A stretch of 64,000 nt of DNA from Pseudochrobactrum kiredjianiae (GTDB taxonomy: Bacteria > Pseudomonadota > Alphaproteobacteria > Rhizobiales > Rhizobiaceae), in NCBI RefSeq assembly GCF_030362795.1, contig NZ_JAUCBM010000004.1:309935-373934 (forward strand), written 5' to 3'. The position numbers were made by a program, and so were the translations under genes. The notes beneath the pieces are model-generated. The model searched no databases. It was not told where the DNA came from and saw only the letters and a list, made by a program, of their open reading frames with translations. Position 1 is the first letter of the stretch, and every line of letters starts with the position of its first letter. Below are positions 7,993 to 19,539 of the stretch, in pieces.

Positions 7993-10245
7993 TTACGATG
8001 TAAACTTACCGGTGCGCGGGAAACCTTTCGGTACCATGCGTCCCGCAGTCGCGCGATCGGCCGCCCATTCCTGCAATTCGTCTTTGCTGCGTGTGAATGT
8101 ACGATCTGCCGAATCTTGCCAGGTCAGCCCCTGATCAATCGCAAAAGTACGAATGTCGGATATGCCGCCATCCTTATACTTCTGCAGACGCACGCCTTTA
8201 CCACGCGACAATTCCGGCAGCTCCGCCAACGGGAAGACCAGCATTTTGCGATTTTCACCAACGACGGCCACCATATCACCACTCACGCGCTGACAGAGTT
8301 TCATCTCATCCGGCAGTTTTACATTCATGATCTGCTTGCCCTTGCGGGTATTCGCAATCACTTCGCTCTCATTGATCATGAAGCCATAACCTTCATGAGA
8401 CGCCAATAGCAATTTCGCGCTAGCATCATGTACAAAGGCGGTCAGAATATCCTGATCATTATCCATATCGACCATGATACGGATCGGCTCACCATGACCA
8501 CGCCCACCCGGTAGGGTGTTAGCGCCGATAGTGAAGAACTTACCGCCGGTGGTCGCGACAACAATCTTGTCTGTCGTTTCCGCATGGAAAGCCAGTTTCA
8601 GCTTATCGCCTTCTTTAAAGGACAGCGTGGAGAAGTCCGGCAGATGCCCCTTCATGGCGCGCATCCAGCCTTTTTCAGACACCACAATCGTGACCGGCTC
8701 ACGCTCGATCATTGCCTGATGAATATCTTCCAGATCATGGCTTGGTGCATCGGCAAATTGCGTGCGGCGCTTACCCAGCGGTGTTTCAGGTCCGTAAGTT
8801 TCACGAACCTTCTTCACCTCGCCGCTGATCGCCTTCCACTGCTTGATTTCCGAACCCAGCAATTCTTCAAGCTGTGCTTTTTCAGCGGTCAGACCATCAA
8901 ATTCCTTACGGATTTCAAACTCTTCCAGTTTGCGCAAGGAACGCAAACGCATATTCAGGATAGACTCAGCCTGCATATCGGAAAGGCTGAAAACCCGCAT
9001 CAGTTCCTGTTTCGGCTCATCCTCTTCACGGATGATGCGAATAACCTCATCCAGATTGAGATAAGCGATCAGATAACCACTCAGAATTTCAAGGCGCTTT
9101 TCGATCTCGTCCAGACGGTATTTGGAGCGGCGTTGCAGAACGTCTTTACGATGTTCCAGCCATTCCTTCAGCACGCCACCTAATGAGAGAACATTCGGCA
9201 CCTTGCCATGGGAAAGCACGTTCATGTTCAGGGAAACGCGGTTTTCAAGCTCAGTCAGCTTGAACAGCGATTCCATCAGCAATTCAGGATCGACTGTGCG
9301 GTTTTTCGGCTCCAGCACAATGCGGATATCTTCTGCCGACTCATCACGGATATCGTCAAGCAGCGGCAGTTTTTTCGCCAGCAGCAGCTCCGCGATCTTC
9401 TCAATCAGACGTGATTTCTGCACCTGATACGGAATTTCCGTAATCACCACGACCCATGTGCCGCGACCGAGATCTTCCTTTTCCCACTTCGCACGCACGC
9501 GGAAAGCGCCGCGGCCGGTGCGATAGGCTTCAAGAATATTCTCTTTAGGCTCAACCAGAATACCGCCGGTTGGCAAATCAGGCCCCGGCACCAGCTGCAC
9601 CAGTTCTTCAACCGTTGCCTGCGGATTGCGGATCAGCAGCAATGCGGCGTCGCAAAGCTCTGCCACATTATGCGGCGGAATATTGGTCGCCATACCAACA
9701 GCAATACCGGCAGAGCCGTTAGCCAGAAGATTAGGGAATGCACCCGGCAGAACCACCGGCTCCAGATCTTCCTCATTATAGGTCGGGCGGAAATCAATGG
9801 CATTTTCCGTAATGCCTTCGAGCAGCAACGATGCCACCTCGGTCATACGGGCTTCCGTATAACGCATGGCAGCGGCATTATCGCCGTCAATATTCCCGAA
9901 ATTGCCCTGCCCGTCGACAAGCGGATAACGCACCGCGAAATCCTGCGCCAGACGCACCAGCGCATCATAGATCGACGCGTCACCATGCGGATGGAACTTA
10001 CCCATCACATCACCGACAATACGCGCGCATTTGGCATAGGAGCTGCCCGGATTAAGACGCAGCAGACGCATAGCATGCATGATACGGCGGTGAACCGGTT
10101 TCAAACCATCGCGCACGTCCGGCAGCGCACGATGCATGATCGTGGACAGCGCGTAAGCCAGATAGCGCTCTTCAAGCGCCGATTTCAGATCAACCGTTTC
10201 GACGTGATCATCGCCGCCCGATGGCGGAATCAGATTTTTACCCAT
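7993..10245 (-). CDS. parC: DNA topoisomerase IV subunit A
   Basis: The breakage-reunion subunit of topoisomerase IV, which decatenates daughter chromosomes with ParE. The protein has 750 residues. The N-terminal domain shows [25 protein letters not shown] and the quinolone-pocket helix [15 protein letters not shown]. The active tyrosine is in [11 protein letters not shown] near residue 131. The coiled tower and C-terminal beta-propeller follow; the latter has repeated strands such as [14 protein letters not shown]. It lacks the longer GyrA tail with a GyrA box, which supports ParC over GyrA. The conserved N-terminus starts right at the ATG. The next gene upstream diverges. Confidence 0.95.
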   Translation of the reverse strand: MGKNLIPPSGGDDHVETVDLKSALEERYLAYALSTIMHRALPDVRDGLKPVHRRIMHAMRLLRLNPGSSYAKCARIVGDVMGKFHPHGDASIYDALVRLAQDFAVRYPLVDGQGNFGNIDGDNAAAMRYTEARMTEVASLLLEGITENAIDFRPTYNEEDLEPVVLPGAFPNLLANGSAGIAVGMATNIPPHNVAELCDAALLLIRNPQATVEELVQLVPGPDLPTGGILVEPKENILEAYRTGRGAFRVRAKWEKEDLGRGTWVVVITEIPYQVQKSRLIEKIAELLLAKKLPLLDDIRDESAEDIRIVLEPKNRTVDPELLMESLFKLTELENRVSLNMNVLSHGKVPNVLSLGGVLKEWLEHRKDVLQRRSKYRLDEIEKRLEILSGYLIAYLNLDEVIRIIREEDEPKQELMRVFSLSDMQAESILNMRLRSLRKLEEFEIRKEFDGLTAEKAQLEELLGSEIKQWKAISGEVKKVRETYGPETPLGKRRTQFADAPSHDLEDIHQAMIEREPVTIVVSEKGWMRAMKGHLPDFSTLSFKEGDKLKLAFHAETTDKIVVATTGGKFFTIGANTLPGGRGHGEPIRIMVDMDNDQDILTAFVHDASAKLLLASHEGYGFMINESEVIANTRKGKQIMNVKLPDEMKLCQRVSGDMVAVVGENRKMLVFPLAELPELSRGKGVRLQKYKDGGISDIRTFAIDQGLTWQDSADRTFTRSKDELQEWAADRATAGRMVPKGFPRTGKFTS

Positions 10246-10498
10246 GGAATATGGTTAGCAAGCGGCTGATTCTGCGGCAAGTCAAGATGCGTTTACACAC
10301 AGCAACTAGGCCGGTTTTCCGCATTATTCTCGTTATCTCGTCAAAAATACAACGATTATGACAGCAGATTTTATCTGATACCGAAGTGTGACTTGCAGTG
10401 AAATAAACTCGCTGTTACGAAAAAGACAAAATTGTCATGTTATAGGCAATTACAGTATTTCGTATGTAAATATAGGCAAACACCCAAGGAGCCTTCTT

Positions 10499-11728
10499 AT
10501 GCCGGTTATGAAACCGCTTTATACAGCTGCCCGCACTCTTTCCGTTGCTACAGCACTCACTGTAATTTTTGCCGGCTCAGCTTATGCGCTGGACGGAAAT
10601 GATGTTGCAAAGCGTCTGCAGGCTCGTTTTGAGGAACAGGGCACGAAAGTTGAGTTTGGCAAAGTCGAAACAGACGGCACAACCGTAACTCTGCGTGATA
10701 CCAAAGTCACTGTTCCGAATTCGGAAATCGGTGAAATGTCTGTTGGCGATATCGTTCTGAAAGATGTCGCGGAAGATGGCAAAGGCGCCTATACTGCAGA
10801 AACTGCAACTCTGCAGGACTTCTCCAACACCAAAGACAAGACCAAAATCGACGTTAAAGGCATCGAAATTGGCAAAATTTATCTCGCTGCCGATAATGAA
10901 GAAGACGTTATTGCCAAGATGATGGCTTATCAGAACTTCAAGATCGACAGCCTGGTTGTTGCTGAAGATGGCCAGGAAATGGTCAATGTCAAAGACGTAT
11001 TCGCGAATTCCTCTGCCTATACCAAAGGCACAGCGATGACGTACGAATTTGGTGTAAAATCCATTGATCTCGACATTGAGAAAATGGAAAAAGTTCGCAA
11101 AGCAGCCGAAGCAGGCGAAGCAGAAGCAACTCCGAATCCAATGCTCGACCTCGGCTACAAGCAGCTGAAAATGGCAATCAGCTCAACCGGCTCCTGGGAA
11201 CCTGAAAAAGGCGACCTGGCTATGGACAAATTCGAGTTCGATGTTGCTGACCTCGGTAAATTTGACACCACGCTCAAGCTGGGCGGCTATGATGCCAAAT
11301 TCATCAAGGCTCTTCAGGAAGCCAACAAAAAGATCAACGAAAATAAAGAAAACAGCGACGTTGCAGGCATGGCTATGCTTGGCCTGATCCAGCAGCTTTC
11401 GATCAGCGGCATGTCCTTCCGCTATGATGATGCATCCCTCACCCCAAAACTGCTTGAATATTACGGCAAGCAGCAGGGCATCAGCAGCGAAGACATGGTC
11501 AACCAGATTAAAGGTATTGCACCTCTGATGGTTGGCTATCTCGGTCATGCAGATTTCGCGATGCAGGCAACAACTGCCATCAACACCTATCTGGATGACC
11601 CTAAGTCCCTGACAATCGCTGCGAAGCCTGATGCACCTGTATCCTTCGCTCTGATTGCTGCGACTGCGACTGCTGATCCTAAGAAGCTTATTGATCTGCT
11701 GGCTGTTAAGCTGACAGCTAATCAGTAA
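10499..11728 (+). CDS. Exported protein of unknown function
   Basis: A 409-residue protein that I do not recognise. A signal peptide is clear: a basic start, a hydrophobic core TLSVATALTVIFAGSAYA, then cleavage before LDGNDV. The mature protein is rich in charged residues, lacks cysteine, and alternates strands such as GTTVTLRDTKVTVPNSEIG with helices; VGDIVLKDVAEDGKG and IEIGKIYLAAD suggest repeated beta elements, a pattern reminiscent of AsmA- or DUF945-like periplasmic proteins, but no family call is made. It is likely periplasmic or outer-membrane associated. AAGGAG lies 8 bases before the ATG at 10499. It is monocistronic, divergent from parC, with a repeat and terminator downstream. Confidence 0.8.
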   Translation: MPVMKPLYTAARTLSVATALTVIFAGSAYALDGNDVAKRLQARFEEQGTKVEFGKVETDGTTVTLRDTKVTVPNSEIGEMSVGDIVLKDVAEDGKGAYTAETATLQDFSNTKDKTKIDVKGIEIGKIYLAADNEEDVIAKMMAYQNFKIDSLVVAEDGQEMVNVKDVFANSSAYTKGTAMTYEFGVKSIDLDIEKMEKVRKAAEAGEAEATPNPMLDLGYKQLKMAISSTGSWEPEKGDLAMDKFEFDVADLGKFDTTLKLGGYDAKFIKALQEANKKINENKENSDVAGMAMLGLIQQLSISGMSFRYDDASLTPKLLEYYGKQQGISSEDMVNQIKGIAPLMVGYLGHADFAMQATTAINTYLDDPKSLTIAAKPDAPVSFALIAATATADPKKLIDLLAVKLTANQ

Positions 11729-11747
11729 TCTCTGCTGAACTTTGATT

Positions 11748-11850
11748 AAAGCGCATCCCGAAAAGTGTGAAACGGTTTTCGGAAAAAATGCGCGTTAAAA
11801 CAAATAATTAGAGCGCCGATCTGATCTAATCAGATCGGAACACGCTCTAA
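11748..11850 (+). repeat. Intergenic repeat T1 (bipartite hairpin element)
   Basis: First module: GCGCAT (11751) pairs with ATGCGC (11788), enclosing CCGAAAA (11758) with TTTTCGG (11776). Second module: TAGAGCG (11809) and CGCTCTA (11843) enclose a perfect 8-bp stem CCGATCTG (11816)/CAGATCGG (11831). This matches, from memory, a very widespread Rhizobiales intergenic sequence, and its terminal module is shared with families R and S. Confidence 0.85.
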
Positions 11851-11880
11851 AAAAAACCCGGCTCTGAGCCGGGTTTTTTA
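11851..11880 (+). terminator. Terminator after the 10.5-kb exported protein gene
   Basis: The stem CCCGGCT (11857)/AGCCGGG (11867) is extended by A6/T6 arms, with a 3-base loop and a run of seven T. It lies directly after repeat T1 and can work on either strand. Confidence 0.88.
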
Positions 11881-11903
11881 TTGCTTGCATATTGAGTAAT
11901 AAA

Positions 11904-11934
11904 AAACGCCGCGTCTTTATCAGACACGGCGTTT
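11904..11934 (-). terminator. Terminator after aspS
   Basis: An imperfect stem AAACGCCGCGTCT/AGACACGGCGTTT with a short loop, followed on the minus strand by a T run, 23 bases after the aspS stop. Confidence 0.85.
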
Positions 11935-11957
11935 AAATCATCTAATCCGGAAACAGA

Positions 11958-13745
11958 TTAGTCTTTTTTGATCGGGTTCACACGGATGTGCAGATCACGC
12001 AGCTGAGCCGGTGTTACTTCTGCAGGTGCGCCCATAAGCAGATCAACAGCCTGCTGGTTCATCGGGAACAGCGAGATATCACGCAGGTTCTTCGCGCCAA
12101 CAAGCAGCATAACCACACGATCAACACCGGCAGCCATACCACCATGCGGAGGCGCGCCATACTGGAATGCGCGATAAAGGCCACCAAAGCGGTCTTCAAC
12201 ATCCTGCTGGCTCAGACCAACCTTTTCAAAGGCTTTGACCATAACTTCCGGCAACTGGTTACGGATCGAACCGGATGCAATTTCAAAGCCGTTACAGACC
12301 AGATCGTACTGATAGGCTTTGAGTGACAACGGATCTTGTGTTTCCAGCGCTTCCAGACCACCTTGCGGCATCGAAAACGGGTTGTGTGCGAAGTCGAGCT
12401 TCTTGTTATCTTCGTCCCACTCATAGAATGGGAAGTCGATGATCCAGGCCAGCTCGAAACGATCACGGTCAGTGAGATTCAGCTCGTCACCGGCGCGGTT
12501 ACGCGCATCACCGGCAAATTTGTAGAATTTCGACGGCAGACCGGCAACGAAGAAGCAGGCATCGCCATCTTCCAGACCCATTTGGGTACGGATTGCTTCA
12601 ACGCGCTCTTCACCGATATTCTTAGCAATCGGGCCCGCACCTTCCAGCTTATCGCCTTCTTTGCGCCAGAAGATATAGCCGAGACCCGGCTGACCTTCAC
12701 CCTGTGCCCATGAGTTCATGCGATCGCAGAATGCGCGTGAGCCACCGGTTTTTGCAGGGATCGCCCAGACTTCAACTTTAGGATCATTCGCAATCATGTT
12801 TGCGAAAACCTTGAAACCGGAGCCGGCGAAATGATCAGTCACAGCCTGCATTTCAATCGGGTTACGCAGATCAGGCTTATCCGAACCATAGGTGCGGATT
12901 GCATCATCATAAGCAATACGACGGAAGTTCTGCGTCACTGGCTTGCCTTCGGCAAATTCAGTGAAAATATCGCGCATAACCGGTTCCATTGTCTCCCAGA
13001 TTTCTTCCTGAGTGACAAAGCTCATTTCCAGATCGAGCTGGTAGAATTCGCCCGGCAGACGGTCGGCACGCGGATCTTCATCGCGGAAGCAAGGTGCGAT
13101 CTGGAAGTAGCGGTCAAAACCGGCCACCATCAACAACTGCTTATACTGCTGCGGCGCCTGTGGCAGCGCATAGAACTGACCTTCGTGAATACGGCTCGGC
13201 ACGAGGAAGTCACGCGCACCTTCTGGCGAAGACGCGGTCAGAATCGGCGTTGTGAATTCGTTGAAACCAATATCATTCATATGACGGCGCATCGCGCCAA
13301 TGATTTTGGTACGCTTCATGATGTTCTTGTGCAGCGTATCGCGGCGCAGATCAAGGAAGCGATATTTCAAGCGGATATCTTCAGGATATTCCTGCTCACC
13401 AAAGACCGGCAGAGGCAGTTCTTTGGCAGCGGCCAGAACTTCGATCTCTTTGGCAACGATTTCGATTTCACCAGTCGGCAGATTCGGATTTACGGCATCG
13501 CCAGCACGGGCTGTGACTTCACCATCAACACGGATCACCCATTCACCGCGAACGGTTTCGGCAATTTTGAATGCCGGGCTGTCCGGATCAGCAACGATCT
13601 GGGTCAGGCCATAATGGTCACGAATATCAATAAAAAGGATACCGCCGTGATCGCGGACACGATGAACCCAGCCGGAAAGACGAACTGTCTGGCCGACATC
13701 CGACTTGCGGAGGGCTTCGCAGGTATGGCTGCGGTAACGATGCAT
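11958..13745 (-). CDS. aspS: Aspartyl-tRNA synthetase
   Basis: Charges tRNA-Asp (and possibly tRNA-Asn, if the organism lacks asparaginyl-tRNA synthetase) with aspartate. It is a class II enzyme of 595 residues, the usual bacterial-type length with a GAD insertion. The N-terminal OB fold reads [23 protein letters not shown]. Motif 2 is seen as [24 protein letters not shown], with the GAD domain at about 290-420. Motif 3 is [13 protein letters not shown] near the C-terminus. An in-frame extension to 13793 exists but the ATG at 13745 starts the conserved MHRYRSHTC and has AAGG upstream. The gene has its own terminator. Confidence 0.97.
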   Translation of the reverse strand: MHRYRSHTCEALRKSDVGQTVRLSGWVHRVRDHGGILFIDIRDHYGLTQIVADPDSPAFKIAETVRGEWVIRVDGEVTARAGDAVNPNLPTGEIEIVAKEIEVLAAAKELPLPVFGEQEYPEDIRLKYRFLDLRRDTLHKNIMKRTKIIGAMRRHMNDIGFNEFTTPILTASSPEGARDFLVPSRIHEGQFYALPQAPQQYKQLLMVAGFDRYFQIAPCFRDEDPRADRLPGEFYQLDLEMSFVTQEEIWETMEPVMRDIFTEFAEGKPVTQNFRRIAYDDAIRTYGSDKPDLRNPIEMQAVTDHFAGSGFKVFANMIANDPKVEVWAIPAKTGGSRAFCDRMNSWAQGEGQPGLGYIFWRKEGDKLEGAGPIAKNIGEERVEAIRTQMGLEDGDACFFVAGLPSKFYKFAGDARNRAGDELNLTDRDRFELAWIIDFPFYEWDEDNKKLDFAHNPFSMPQGGLEALETQDPLSLKAYQYDLVCNGFEIASGSIRNQLPEVMVKAFEKVGLSQQDVEDRFGGLYRAFQYGAPPHGGMAAGVDRVVMLLVGAKNLRDISLFPMNQQAVDLLMGAPAEVTPAQLRDLHIRVNPIKKD

Positions 13746-14016
13746 GTTTTCTGCCTTCAGAAGAGTGGTAATAAACGTAAAATCAAAGATCAAAAATCTG
13801 ATTTTTCATGTTGACGGACAAGCGCATTTTGGCCGCAAAAAGTCAAGTGCCAGACCATTCTACAGCCAAATTGACTCATTCTAAATGCTCTATAACTGCT
13901 CTTGCCCGTGAGCAACAGGCAGCACCGCCTTCAGAATTGTAGTAAAGTCACAAGATATGTAGTTTTTAGACTTAGTTTTCCGCGACAAAGCAATTGTGAT
14001 TGGTTATAGAAAAAAT

Positions 14017-15171
14017 ATGGAACTGATTACGACAACACAGGGTCTTGAAAAGGCCGTTTCACAGCTTTCAAAATCTGATTTTGTCACTGTGGATACCGAA
14101 TTCATTCGTGAAACCACATTCTGGCCGGAGCTTTGCCTGATCCAAATGGCATCACCGGACACGACTGCATTGGTGGATGCGCTGGCACCGGACATTGATC
14201 TCAGCTCTTTCTTCGCCCTGATGGCGGATAAAGCTGTCGTCAAAGTTTTCCACGCTGCCCGTCAGGACATAGAAATCGTTTTCCATCTCGGAAACCTAAT
14301 CCCTGAACCGGTGTTTGATACACAGGTTGCAGCAATGGTTTGCGGTTTTGGCGATGCGATCTCCTATGACCAGCTGGTTGCGCGCATCACAGGCGTTAAT
14401 CTGGACAAGTCGTCCCGCTTTACCGACTGGCGCCGCCGTCCGTTGAGCGACAAACAGCTGGACTATGCTCTGGCCGATGTCACCCATCTGCGCGATGTTT
14501 ATCTTTATCTGCAAGACCGGCTGACCAGCGAGGGCCGCAACGACTGGGTGAGCGAAGAAATTCGCATTCTCACTGCGCGTGAGACCTATGACGTGCATCC
14601 TGATGATGCATGGAAACGTCTGAAAATCCGACTGCGCAAGCCTGTTGAACTGGCTGTGATGCAGAAGGTTGCTGCATGGCGCGAACGTGCTGCGCGTGAG
14701 CGCAATGTGCCGCGTGGCCGTGTGATTAAAGACGATACGATTCAGGAAATCGCCCAGCAACAGCCGCGCGATGCCGAGGCTCTGTCGCGTTTGCGCACCA
14801 TCCCGAAAGGCTGGGAGCGTTCTTCCCATGCCAATGGGTTGGTTGAAGCAATCAATGAAGCGCTGTGCATCCCGAAAGAGGATCTGCCGCGCCTGCCGAA
14901 GCAATATAATGCACCGGAAGGCACAGGAGCAGCCTCGGATGTATTGAAGCTGCTGCTCAAAATCATCACTGAAGATCATGGCGTTGCACCCAAAGTCGTC
15001 GCCTCCTCCGATGATATTGATCAGATTGCGGCCAAGGGCAATGCAGCGGATGTACCGGCTCTTAAAGGCTGGCGCCGTGAGTTATTCGGTGAAAAAGCGC
15101 TACAGATGATTGAAGGCAAGATCGCCATCAAATTTGAAGACCGCAAGATCAAAGCCGTTCCACTGGATTGA
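14017..15171 (+). CDS. rnd: Ribonuclease D
   Basis: A 3'-5' exoribonuclease for tRNA 3'-end trimming in the cytoplasm. The 384-residue protein has the DEDD exonuclease domain first: VTVDTEFIRETTFWPELCLIQ (Exo I, about residues 26-46), VFHAARQDIEIVF (Exo II) and the Exo III block DKQLDYALADVTHLRDVY. One or two HRDC domains follow (about 200-290), recognisable by RKPVELAVMQKVAAWRERAARERNVPRGRV. The ATG at 14017 has no clear ribosome site but begins the conserved part. The next gene starts two bases after the stop, so the two are probably co-transcribed. Confidence 0.95.
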   Translation: MELITTTQGLEKAVSQLSKSDFVTVDTEFIRETTFWPELCLIQMASPDTTALVDALAPDIDLSSFFALMADKAVVKVFHAARQDIEIVFHLGNLIPEPVFDTQVAAMVCGFGDAISYDQLVARITGVNLDKSSRFTDWRRRPLSDKQLDYALADVTHLRDVYLYLQDRLTSEGRNDWVSEEIRILTARETYDVHPDDAWKRLKIRLRKPVELAVMQKVAAWRERAARERNVPRGRVIKDDTIQEIAQQQPRDAEALSRLRTIPKGWERSSHANGLVEAINEALCIPKEDLPRLPKQYNAPEGTGAASDVLKLLLKIITEDHGVAPKVVASSDDIDQIAAKGNAADVPALKGWRRELFGEKALQMIEGKIAIKFEDRKIKAVPLD

Positions 15172-15173
15172 AC

Positions 15174-15713
15174 ATGCGTGATAAGATTAAAGTCAGTGTC
15201 TTTCTGGGCATCAGTCTGGATGGCTATCTTGCCGGTCCCGACAACGACTTGTCTTGGCTGTCGATTGTCGAGACTGACCCACCGGAAGATACCGGCTACA
15301 ATGCACTGATGGCGGATGTTGATGTGCTGGTTATGGGACGCAATACCTATGACACAGTGCTGACATTCGGCTTCTGGCCTTATGAGGGCAAGCAAGTAGT
15401 CGTGCTGACCAGCCGCCCGCTGACACCACTCTATGGTGAAACCAGCTTTAACGGCACACTCAGTGATCTGCTGCCAGAACTGGCAACACGCGGGCTGAAA
15501 CACGTCTATCTCGACGGCGGCAATGTTGTGCGCCAGGGATTGCAGCAACGACTGGTTGATGAACTGACTTTAAGCTGGGTACCGGCCACAATCGGCAAAG
15601 GTGTACGGCTGTTTGAAGGCGACATGTCCATTAGCCGGTGGAAACTCACCGGTCAGCAGGCATTTCCAAGCGGGCTACTTCAAGCCAGATATAAATTTGA
15701 TAAAGCGATGTAA
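15174..15713 (+). CDS. Dihydrofolate reductase family protein (RibD C-terminal domain)
   Basis: A 179-residue NAD(P)H-dependent reductase-like protein. It begins with the characteristic VSVFLGISLDGYLAGPDNDLSWL and carries the nucleotide-site segment VLVMGRNTYDTVLTF and VYLDGGNVVRQGLQQRLVDEL. This is the RibD-C/DfrA-like fold. Such stand-alone proteins have unknown substrates; there is no reason to call it a true dihydrofolate reductase. The ATG at 15174 lies just after the rnd stop, and a TTG six bases earlier is less likely. Convergent with ppx, sharing a terminator. Confidence 0.85.
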   Translation: MRDKIKVSVFLGISLDGYLAGPDNDLSWLSIVETDPPEDTGYNALMADVDVLVMGRNTYDTVLTFGFWPYEGKQVVVLTSRPLTPLYGETSFNGTLSDLLPELATRGLKHVYLDGGNVVRQGLQQRLVDELTLSWVPATIGKGVRLFEGDMSISRWKLTGQQAFPSGLLQARYKFDKAM

Positions 15714-15715
15714 TG

Positions 15716-15745
15716 AAAAGGCCGGATTTAATAATCCGGCCTTTT
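15716..15745 (+). terminator. Shared bidirectional terminator between DHFR-like and ppx genes
   Basis: The 13-bp perfect stem AAAAGGCCGGATT/AATCCGGCCTTTT with a 4-base loop lies between convergent genes and has T runs in both directions. Confidence 0.93.
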
Positions 15746-15748
15746 TAA

Positions 15749-17272
15749 TTATTCGATCACGAAACGAAGCGTCTTGCCGGTTACCTTAGCCAGCACATTC
15801 AGCCGGTTATCCAATCTCTCAGAGACCAGATCGCGATAGGCCTCAGGCACCACCAGCGCCAGAACATCACCTTCCTGCCGCCATTTCAGCTGCGGAATCA
15901 CATCCGGCATCGAGGCTGACAGCAGATAAACCACCCGCAGCAAGGCCCCCAAAATCCGCGCACGCTCGCGTAAACGCGGGGTAGCAATGCGGATAATTTC
16001 CGGCGCGGCATCGTCATCCATCACGCCTTCATGGCGATAATAGTTGGCCAGCGCCATGTAAGCACGTCCCGGATGATCAATACCGATGAAAGAGCCATGG
16101 GCGATAATATTCAGCGCCTGTGGCCCACGATAGTCAGGATGCGCCCGCCAGCTGATATCGGCCAGCAAACAAGCTGCCCGACGATACCGGTTTTCGTCTT
16201 CGGTCTCATCATAGCCAAGCTGTTCAAAGGCATAGCCAGTCCAGTCGGCAAGCTCATGGGCATGACGCGGCGAACGCGAGCGCAATACCGCCTGCTCTTC
16301 TGCCGCCGACAGCAAAGGATCAAGCCTCTGCTCTTTCTTGGAAAGCAGCGAATACAAATAGCCCTCACGCACACCCAATGCCGAGAAGACAATTTGTGCC
16401 GGTTCCATGCGCTTCACAACTTCCATCAGCACTGTCGCACCATAGGACAACAACTGACGACGGTTTTTGGAGACAGCCTCAATGCCGCGCATATGATCAA
16501 TATCAAACCGCGCAACACGATAGAGGAAATGATAGGCATCTTCCGGATCCATGGCATAGCCATGCATCACATGCAGCGGGTAATGTTTGGCGCTCATATG
16601 CAGTTTGGCGAGATTTCGCCATGTACCGCCAACCGCATAGAAGGTGCGCCCCTTACCCTCTTTCAGGAAGGAGACATCGCCGACATATTTACGGGTGATC
16701 TTGGCTGCTTCAGTGATCTTACCGCCGGACATATCCTGAAGACGCAAGCCACCAAGCGGCAAAGTGATTCCGCTGCCGATAGCCTTATCCGGGTTATCAC
16801 CATGCACATCGACCAGCTCAAGGCTGCCGCCGCCGAGATCGCCGGCAATACCATTCGGGTGATGAAAGCCGGAAATAATCCCCATAGCGGAATAATAGGC
16901 CTCTTCGCGACCGGAGAGAATCTGGATGCTTTCACCCAGAATTTCCTCAGCTCGCGCAATAAAATCCGGTCCGTTTTCAGCCTCACGGGCTGCGGCAGTC
17001 GCGATTGTATAGATTTTTGTTGCACCGGCCTGTTTGGCCAAAGCACGAAAACGACGCAGCGCCTCAAGGGCGCTGGCGACCGATTTATCATTCAAACGTC
17101 CGGTTTGAGCCAGCCCTTTGCCAAGCCCGCTCAAAATTTTCTCGTTAAAGAAAATTGTCGGAGCGCGCACAATACCTTCGTAGATAACCATACGCACGGA
17201 GTTGGAACCGATATCAATAACTGCAACCGGCTCCAGACCTTTTAAACGGCCCTGTGCTACAGACAAACTCAT
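15749..17272 (-). CDS. ppx: Exopolyphosphatase
   Basis: Hydrolyses terminal phosphate from polyphosphate (or pppGpp, in the GppA branch). It is a 507-residue protein of the ASKHA actin-like fold: phosphate-1 loop [18 protein letters not shown] near residue 20, phosphate-2 [18 protein letters not shown] near residue 143, and a catalytic Glu region [11 protein letters not shown]. The C-terminal half is a helical HD-like region. Its ATG overlaps the ppk stop by four bases, so it is translationally coupled to ppk; this context favours polyphosphatase over GppA. Confidence 0.94.
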   Translation of the reverse strand: MSLSVAQGRLKGLEPVAVIDIGSNSVRMVIYEGIVRAPTIFFNEKILSGLGKGLAQTGRLNDKSVASALEALRRFRALAKQAGATKIYTIATAAAREAENGPDFIARAEEILGESIQILSGREEAYYSAMGIISGFHHPNGIAGDLGGGSLELVDVHGDNPDKAIGSGITLPLGGLRLQDMSGGKITEAAKITRKYVGDVSFLKEGKGRTFYAVGGTWRNLAKLHMSAKHYPLHVMHGYAMDPEDAYHFLYRVARFDIDHMRGIEAVSKNRRQLLSYGATVLMEVVKRMEPAQIVFSALGVREGYLYSLLSKKEQRLDPLLSAAEEQAVLRSRSPRHAHELADWTGYAFEQLGYDETEDENRYRRAACLLADISWRAHPDYRGPQALNIIAHGSFIGIDHPGRAYMALANYYRHEGVMDDDAAPEIIRIATPRLRERARILGALLRVVYLLSASMPDVIPQLKWRQEGDVLALVVPEAYRDLVSERLDNRLNVLAKVTGKTLRFVIE

Positions 17273-19539
17273 GCGTTGCGGTTTCGCTCTGCGCGCACGC
17301 GGTTGTGGCGCGCGATCAAACGCGGTGCTGATGACTTCAGAGACTTGCCGCGGCCGGACAGGCTTGGATTGGTCATGAAATATTCCTGAGCGTTAAAAGC
17401 TTCTTCCCCATCCACGGGTTTCATCCGCTTGGAGGTTCCGTCTGAAAGTACCTCAAAGCTTTGTTGATTATCGTAGAGATTTGCAAGCATAATCTGCGAT
17501 AAAATCTGTTGATGCACTGTCACGTTGGTAACAGGCACCAGCGTTTCCACGCGGCGGTCGAGGTTACGCGGCATCATATCGGCTGAGCTGATATAAACAA
17601 TGGCCTCTTTGGACGGTAAATCCTGCCCGTTGCCAAAACAATAAATACGCGAATGCTCAAGAAAACGGCCGACAATCGACTTCGCACGAATATTGTCTGA
17701 CAATCCGGGTACTTGCGGACGCAGGCAACAAATACCGCGTACCACCAGATCAATCTGCACCCCTGCACTGCTGGCTCTATACAGCGCATCAATAATCTGC
17801 GGATCAACCAGCGAATTCATTTTCAGCCAGATGGCGGCCGGACGACCGGCTTTAGCGTGCTCAATTTCATCGGCAATGTGATTGAGAATACGCTTGCGCA
17901 AAGAGAATGGTGAAATTGCCAGCTTCATACCATCCGCAGGTTGCGCGTAACCGGTGATGAAATTGAAAATATGTGCAACATCCCGCGCCGTATCCGCATC
18001 AGAAGTAAAGAACGATATGTCGGTGTAAATTTTCGCAGTAATCGGATGATAGTTACCCGTACCAAGATGCACATAAGAGCGCAGCTTATCATCTTCGCGA
18101 CGCACCACGAGCGACATTTTTGCGTGCGTTTTCAATTCGATAAAACCAAATACCACCTGCACACCGGCGCGTTCCAGATCGCGTGCCCAGCGAATATTGG
18201 CTTCTTCGTCAAAGCGGGCTTTCAACTCTACCAGCGCCGTTACCGATTTACCGGCTTCAGCCGCATCAATCAGCGCACGCACAATCGGCGAGTTATTCGA
18301 GGTACGATAAAGTGTCTGTTTGATCGCCAGCACATTCGGATCAAGCGCGGCCTGACGAAGAAACTGCACCACCACGTCAAACGACTCATAAGGATGGTGA
18401 ACAACAATGTCCTTCTCGCGGATTGCCGCTAAGCAATCGCCGCCATGCTCACGAATGCGCTCGGGAAAACGCGGATTATATGGAATGAATTTCAGATCAT
18501 CGCGCGGAATAGCAACCACTTCCGAGATCATGGTCAGCGCCAGCAATCCGGGCAGAACACTGACACGGCTCTCGGAGACACCAAGCTCCATCGTCATGAA
18601 GACCCGCAGCGCTTCCGGCATATCGCTGTCAAATTCAATGCTGATGACCTTACCGCGACGGCGGCGTTTCAGAGCGGTTTCGAAATGGCGCACCAGATCT
18701 TCCGCATCTTCTTCCACTTCAATATCGCTGTCGCGAATAATACGGAATGTACCGGCACCACGTACCTCATAACCCGGAAACAGGCGCTCGATGAACAGGC
18801 TGACGACATCTTCCAGTGTAATAAAGCGATAGGTTCCGGCTTCTGACGGCACCTGCACAAAACGGCTCAGTGCAACCGGCAGACGCAAAAGCGCAACCAT
18901 CGGATGCTTATCCGTGATGCGTGACAATTGCAGCGCCATCGAGAAACCGAGATTCGGAATAAACGGAAACGGATGTGCCGGATCGAGCGACAAAGGTGTG
19001 AGAACCGGAAAGATCGTATCGAGAAAGTGATGTTCCAGCCACTTCTTGTCGTTTTTCTTCAAACGGTCAGAGCGGATAATCTCGATATTTTCCTGCGCCA
19101 GCTCCTTGCGCAGCATTTGCAGTGTTTCCTGCTGTGCGGCCTGCAGCGTGGCAACTTCCGCCAGCACAAAATCCAGCTGCTCCTGCGGGGTGCGGCCATC
19201 TGCCGAGCGCGTAGCAACGCCTGCACGCACCTGCCCTGCAAGACCGGCAATGCGCACCATGAAAAATTCATCAAGGTTGGCAGCGGAGATCGACAGAAAG
19301 CGCACGCGCTCCAGCAGCGGCTGATGCTTATTCACAGCCTCGGCCAGCACGCGCTTGTTAAATTGCAGCCATGAGAATTCGCGATTTACAAAGCGCTCGG
19401 GGCTCTCAGACAAAGGAGGTACAGTATAATCAGCAACATTGGATGTAACTGCAACAACATCTGTTTTGGCCATCAATGCCGGCACATTACCCACAGGTTC
19501 AGCTTCTTTCAGCGAGCCATGACTTTTTTTATGCGACAC
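17269..19539 (-). CDS. ppk: Polyphosphate kinase 1
   Basis: Polymerises the gamma-phosphate of ATP into polyphosphate at the membrane. The 756-residue protein has the N-terminal PPK domain ([20 protein letters not shown] near residue 50), the middle domain and two PLD-like C-terminal domains. The autophosphorylated histidine is in [15 protein letters not shown] and the second essential histidine in [31 protein letters not shown] is also typical. The start appears to be GTG, with AAGGGG 9 bases upstream. The first 40 residues are variable. The stop overlaps the ppx start. Confidence 0.96.
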   Translation of the reverse strand: MSHKKSHGSLKEAEPVGNVPALMAKTDVVAVTSNVADYTVPPLSESPERFVNREFSWLQFNKRVLAEAVNKHQPLLERVRFLSISAANLDEFFMVRIAGLAGQVRAGVATRSADGRTPQEQLDFVLAEVATLQAAQQETLQMLRKELAQENIEIIRSDRLKKNDKKWLEHHFLDTIFPVLTPLSLDPAHPFPFIPNLGFSMALQLSRITDKHPMVALLRLPVALSRFVQVPSEAGTYRFITLEDVVSLFIERLFPGYEVRGAGTFRIIRDSDIEVEEDAEDLVRHFETALKRRRRGKVISIEFDSDMPEALRVFMTMELGVSESRVSVLPGLLALTMISEVVAIPRDDLKFIPYNPRFPERIREHGGDCLAAIREKDIVVHHPYESFDVVVQFLRQAALDPNVLAIKQTLYRTSNNSPIVRALIDAAEAGKSVTALVELKARFDEEANIRWARDLERAGVQVVFGFIELKTHAKMSLVVRREDDKLRSYVHLGTGNYHPITAKIYTDISFFTSDADTARDVAHIFNFITGYAQPADGMKLAISPFSLRKRILNHIADEIEHAKAGRPAAIWLKMNSLVDPQIIDALYRASSAGVQIDLVVRGICCLRPQVPGLSDNIRAKSIVGRFLEHSRIYCFGNGQDLPSKEAIVYISSADMMPRNLDRRVETLVPVTNVTVHQQILSQIMLANLYDNQQSFEVLSDGTSKRMKPVDGEEAFNAQEYFMTNPSLSGRGKSLKSSAPRLIARHNRVRAERNRNA

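Noticed and set aside
12831..13814. A 327-codon frame on the plus strand
   Set aside because: It is antisense to the well-supported aspS gene and shows no recognisable protein features.
15174..15713. True dihydrofolate reductase (folA)
   Set aside because: The sequence is of the RibD C-terminal type and lacks the usual FolA start and substrate residues, so only a family-level name is given.
16031..17245. A 404-codon frame on the plus strand
   Set aside because: It lies fully antisense to ppx, its protein has no domain character, and codon pattern and conserved motifs support ppx.
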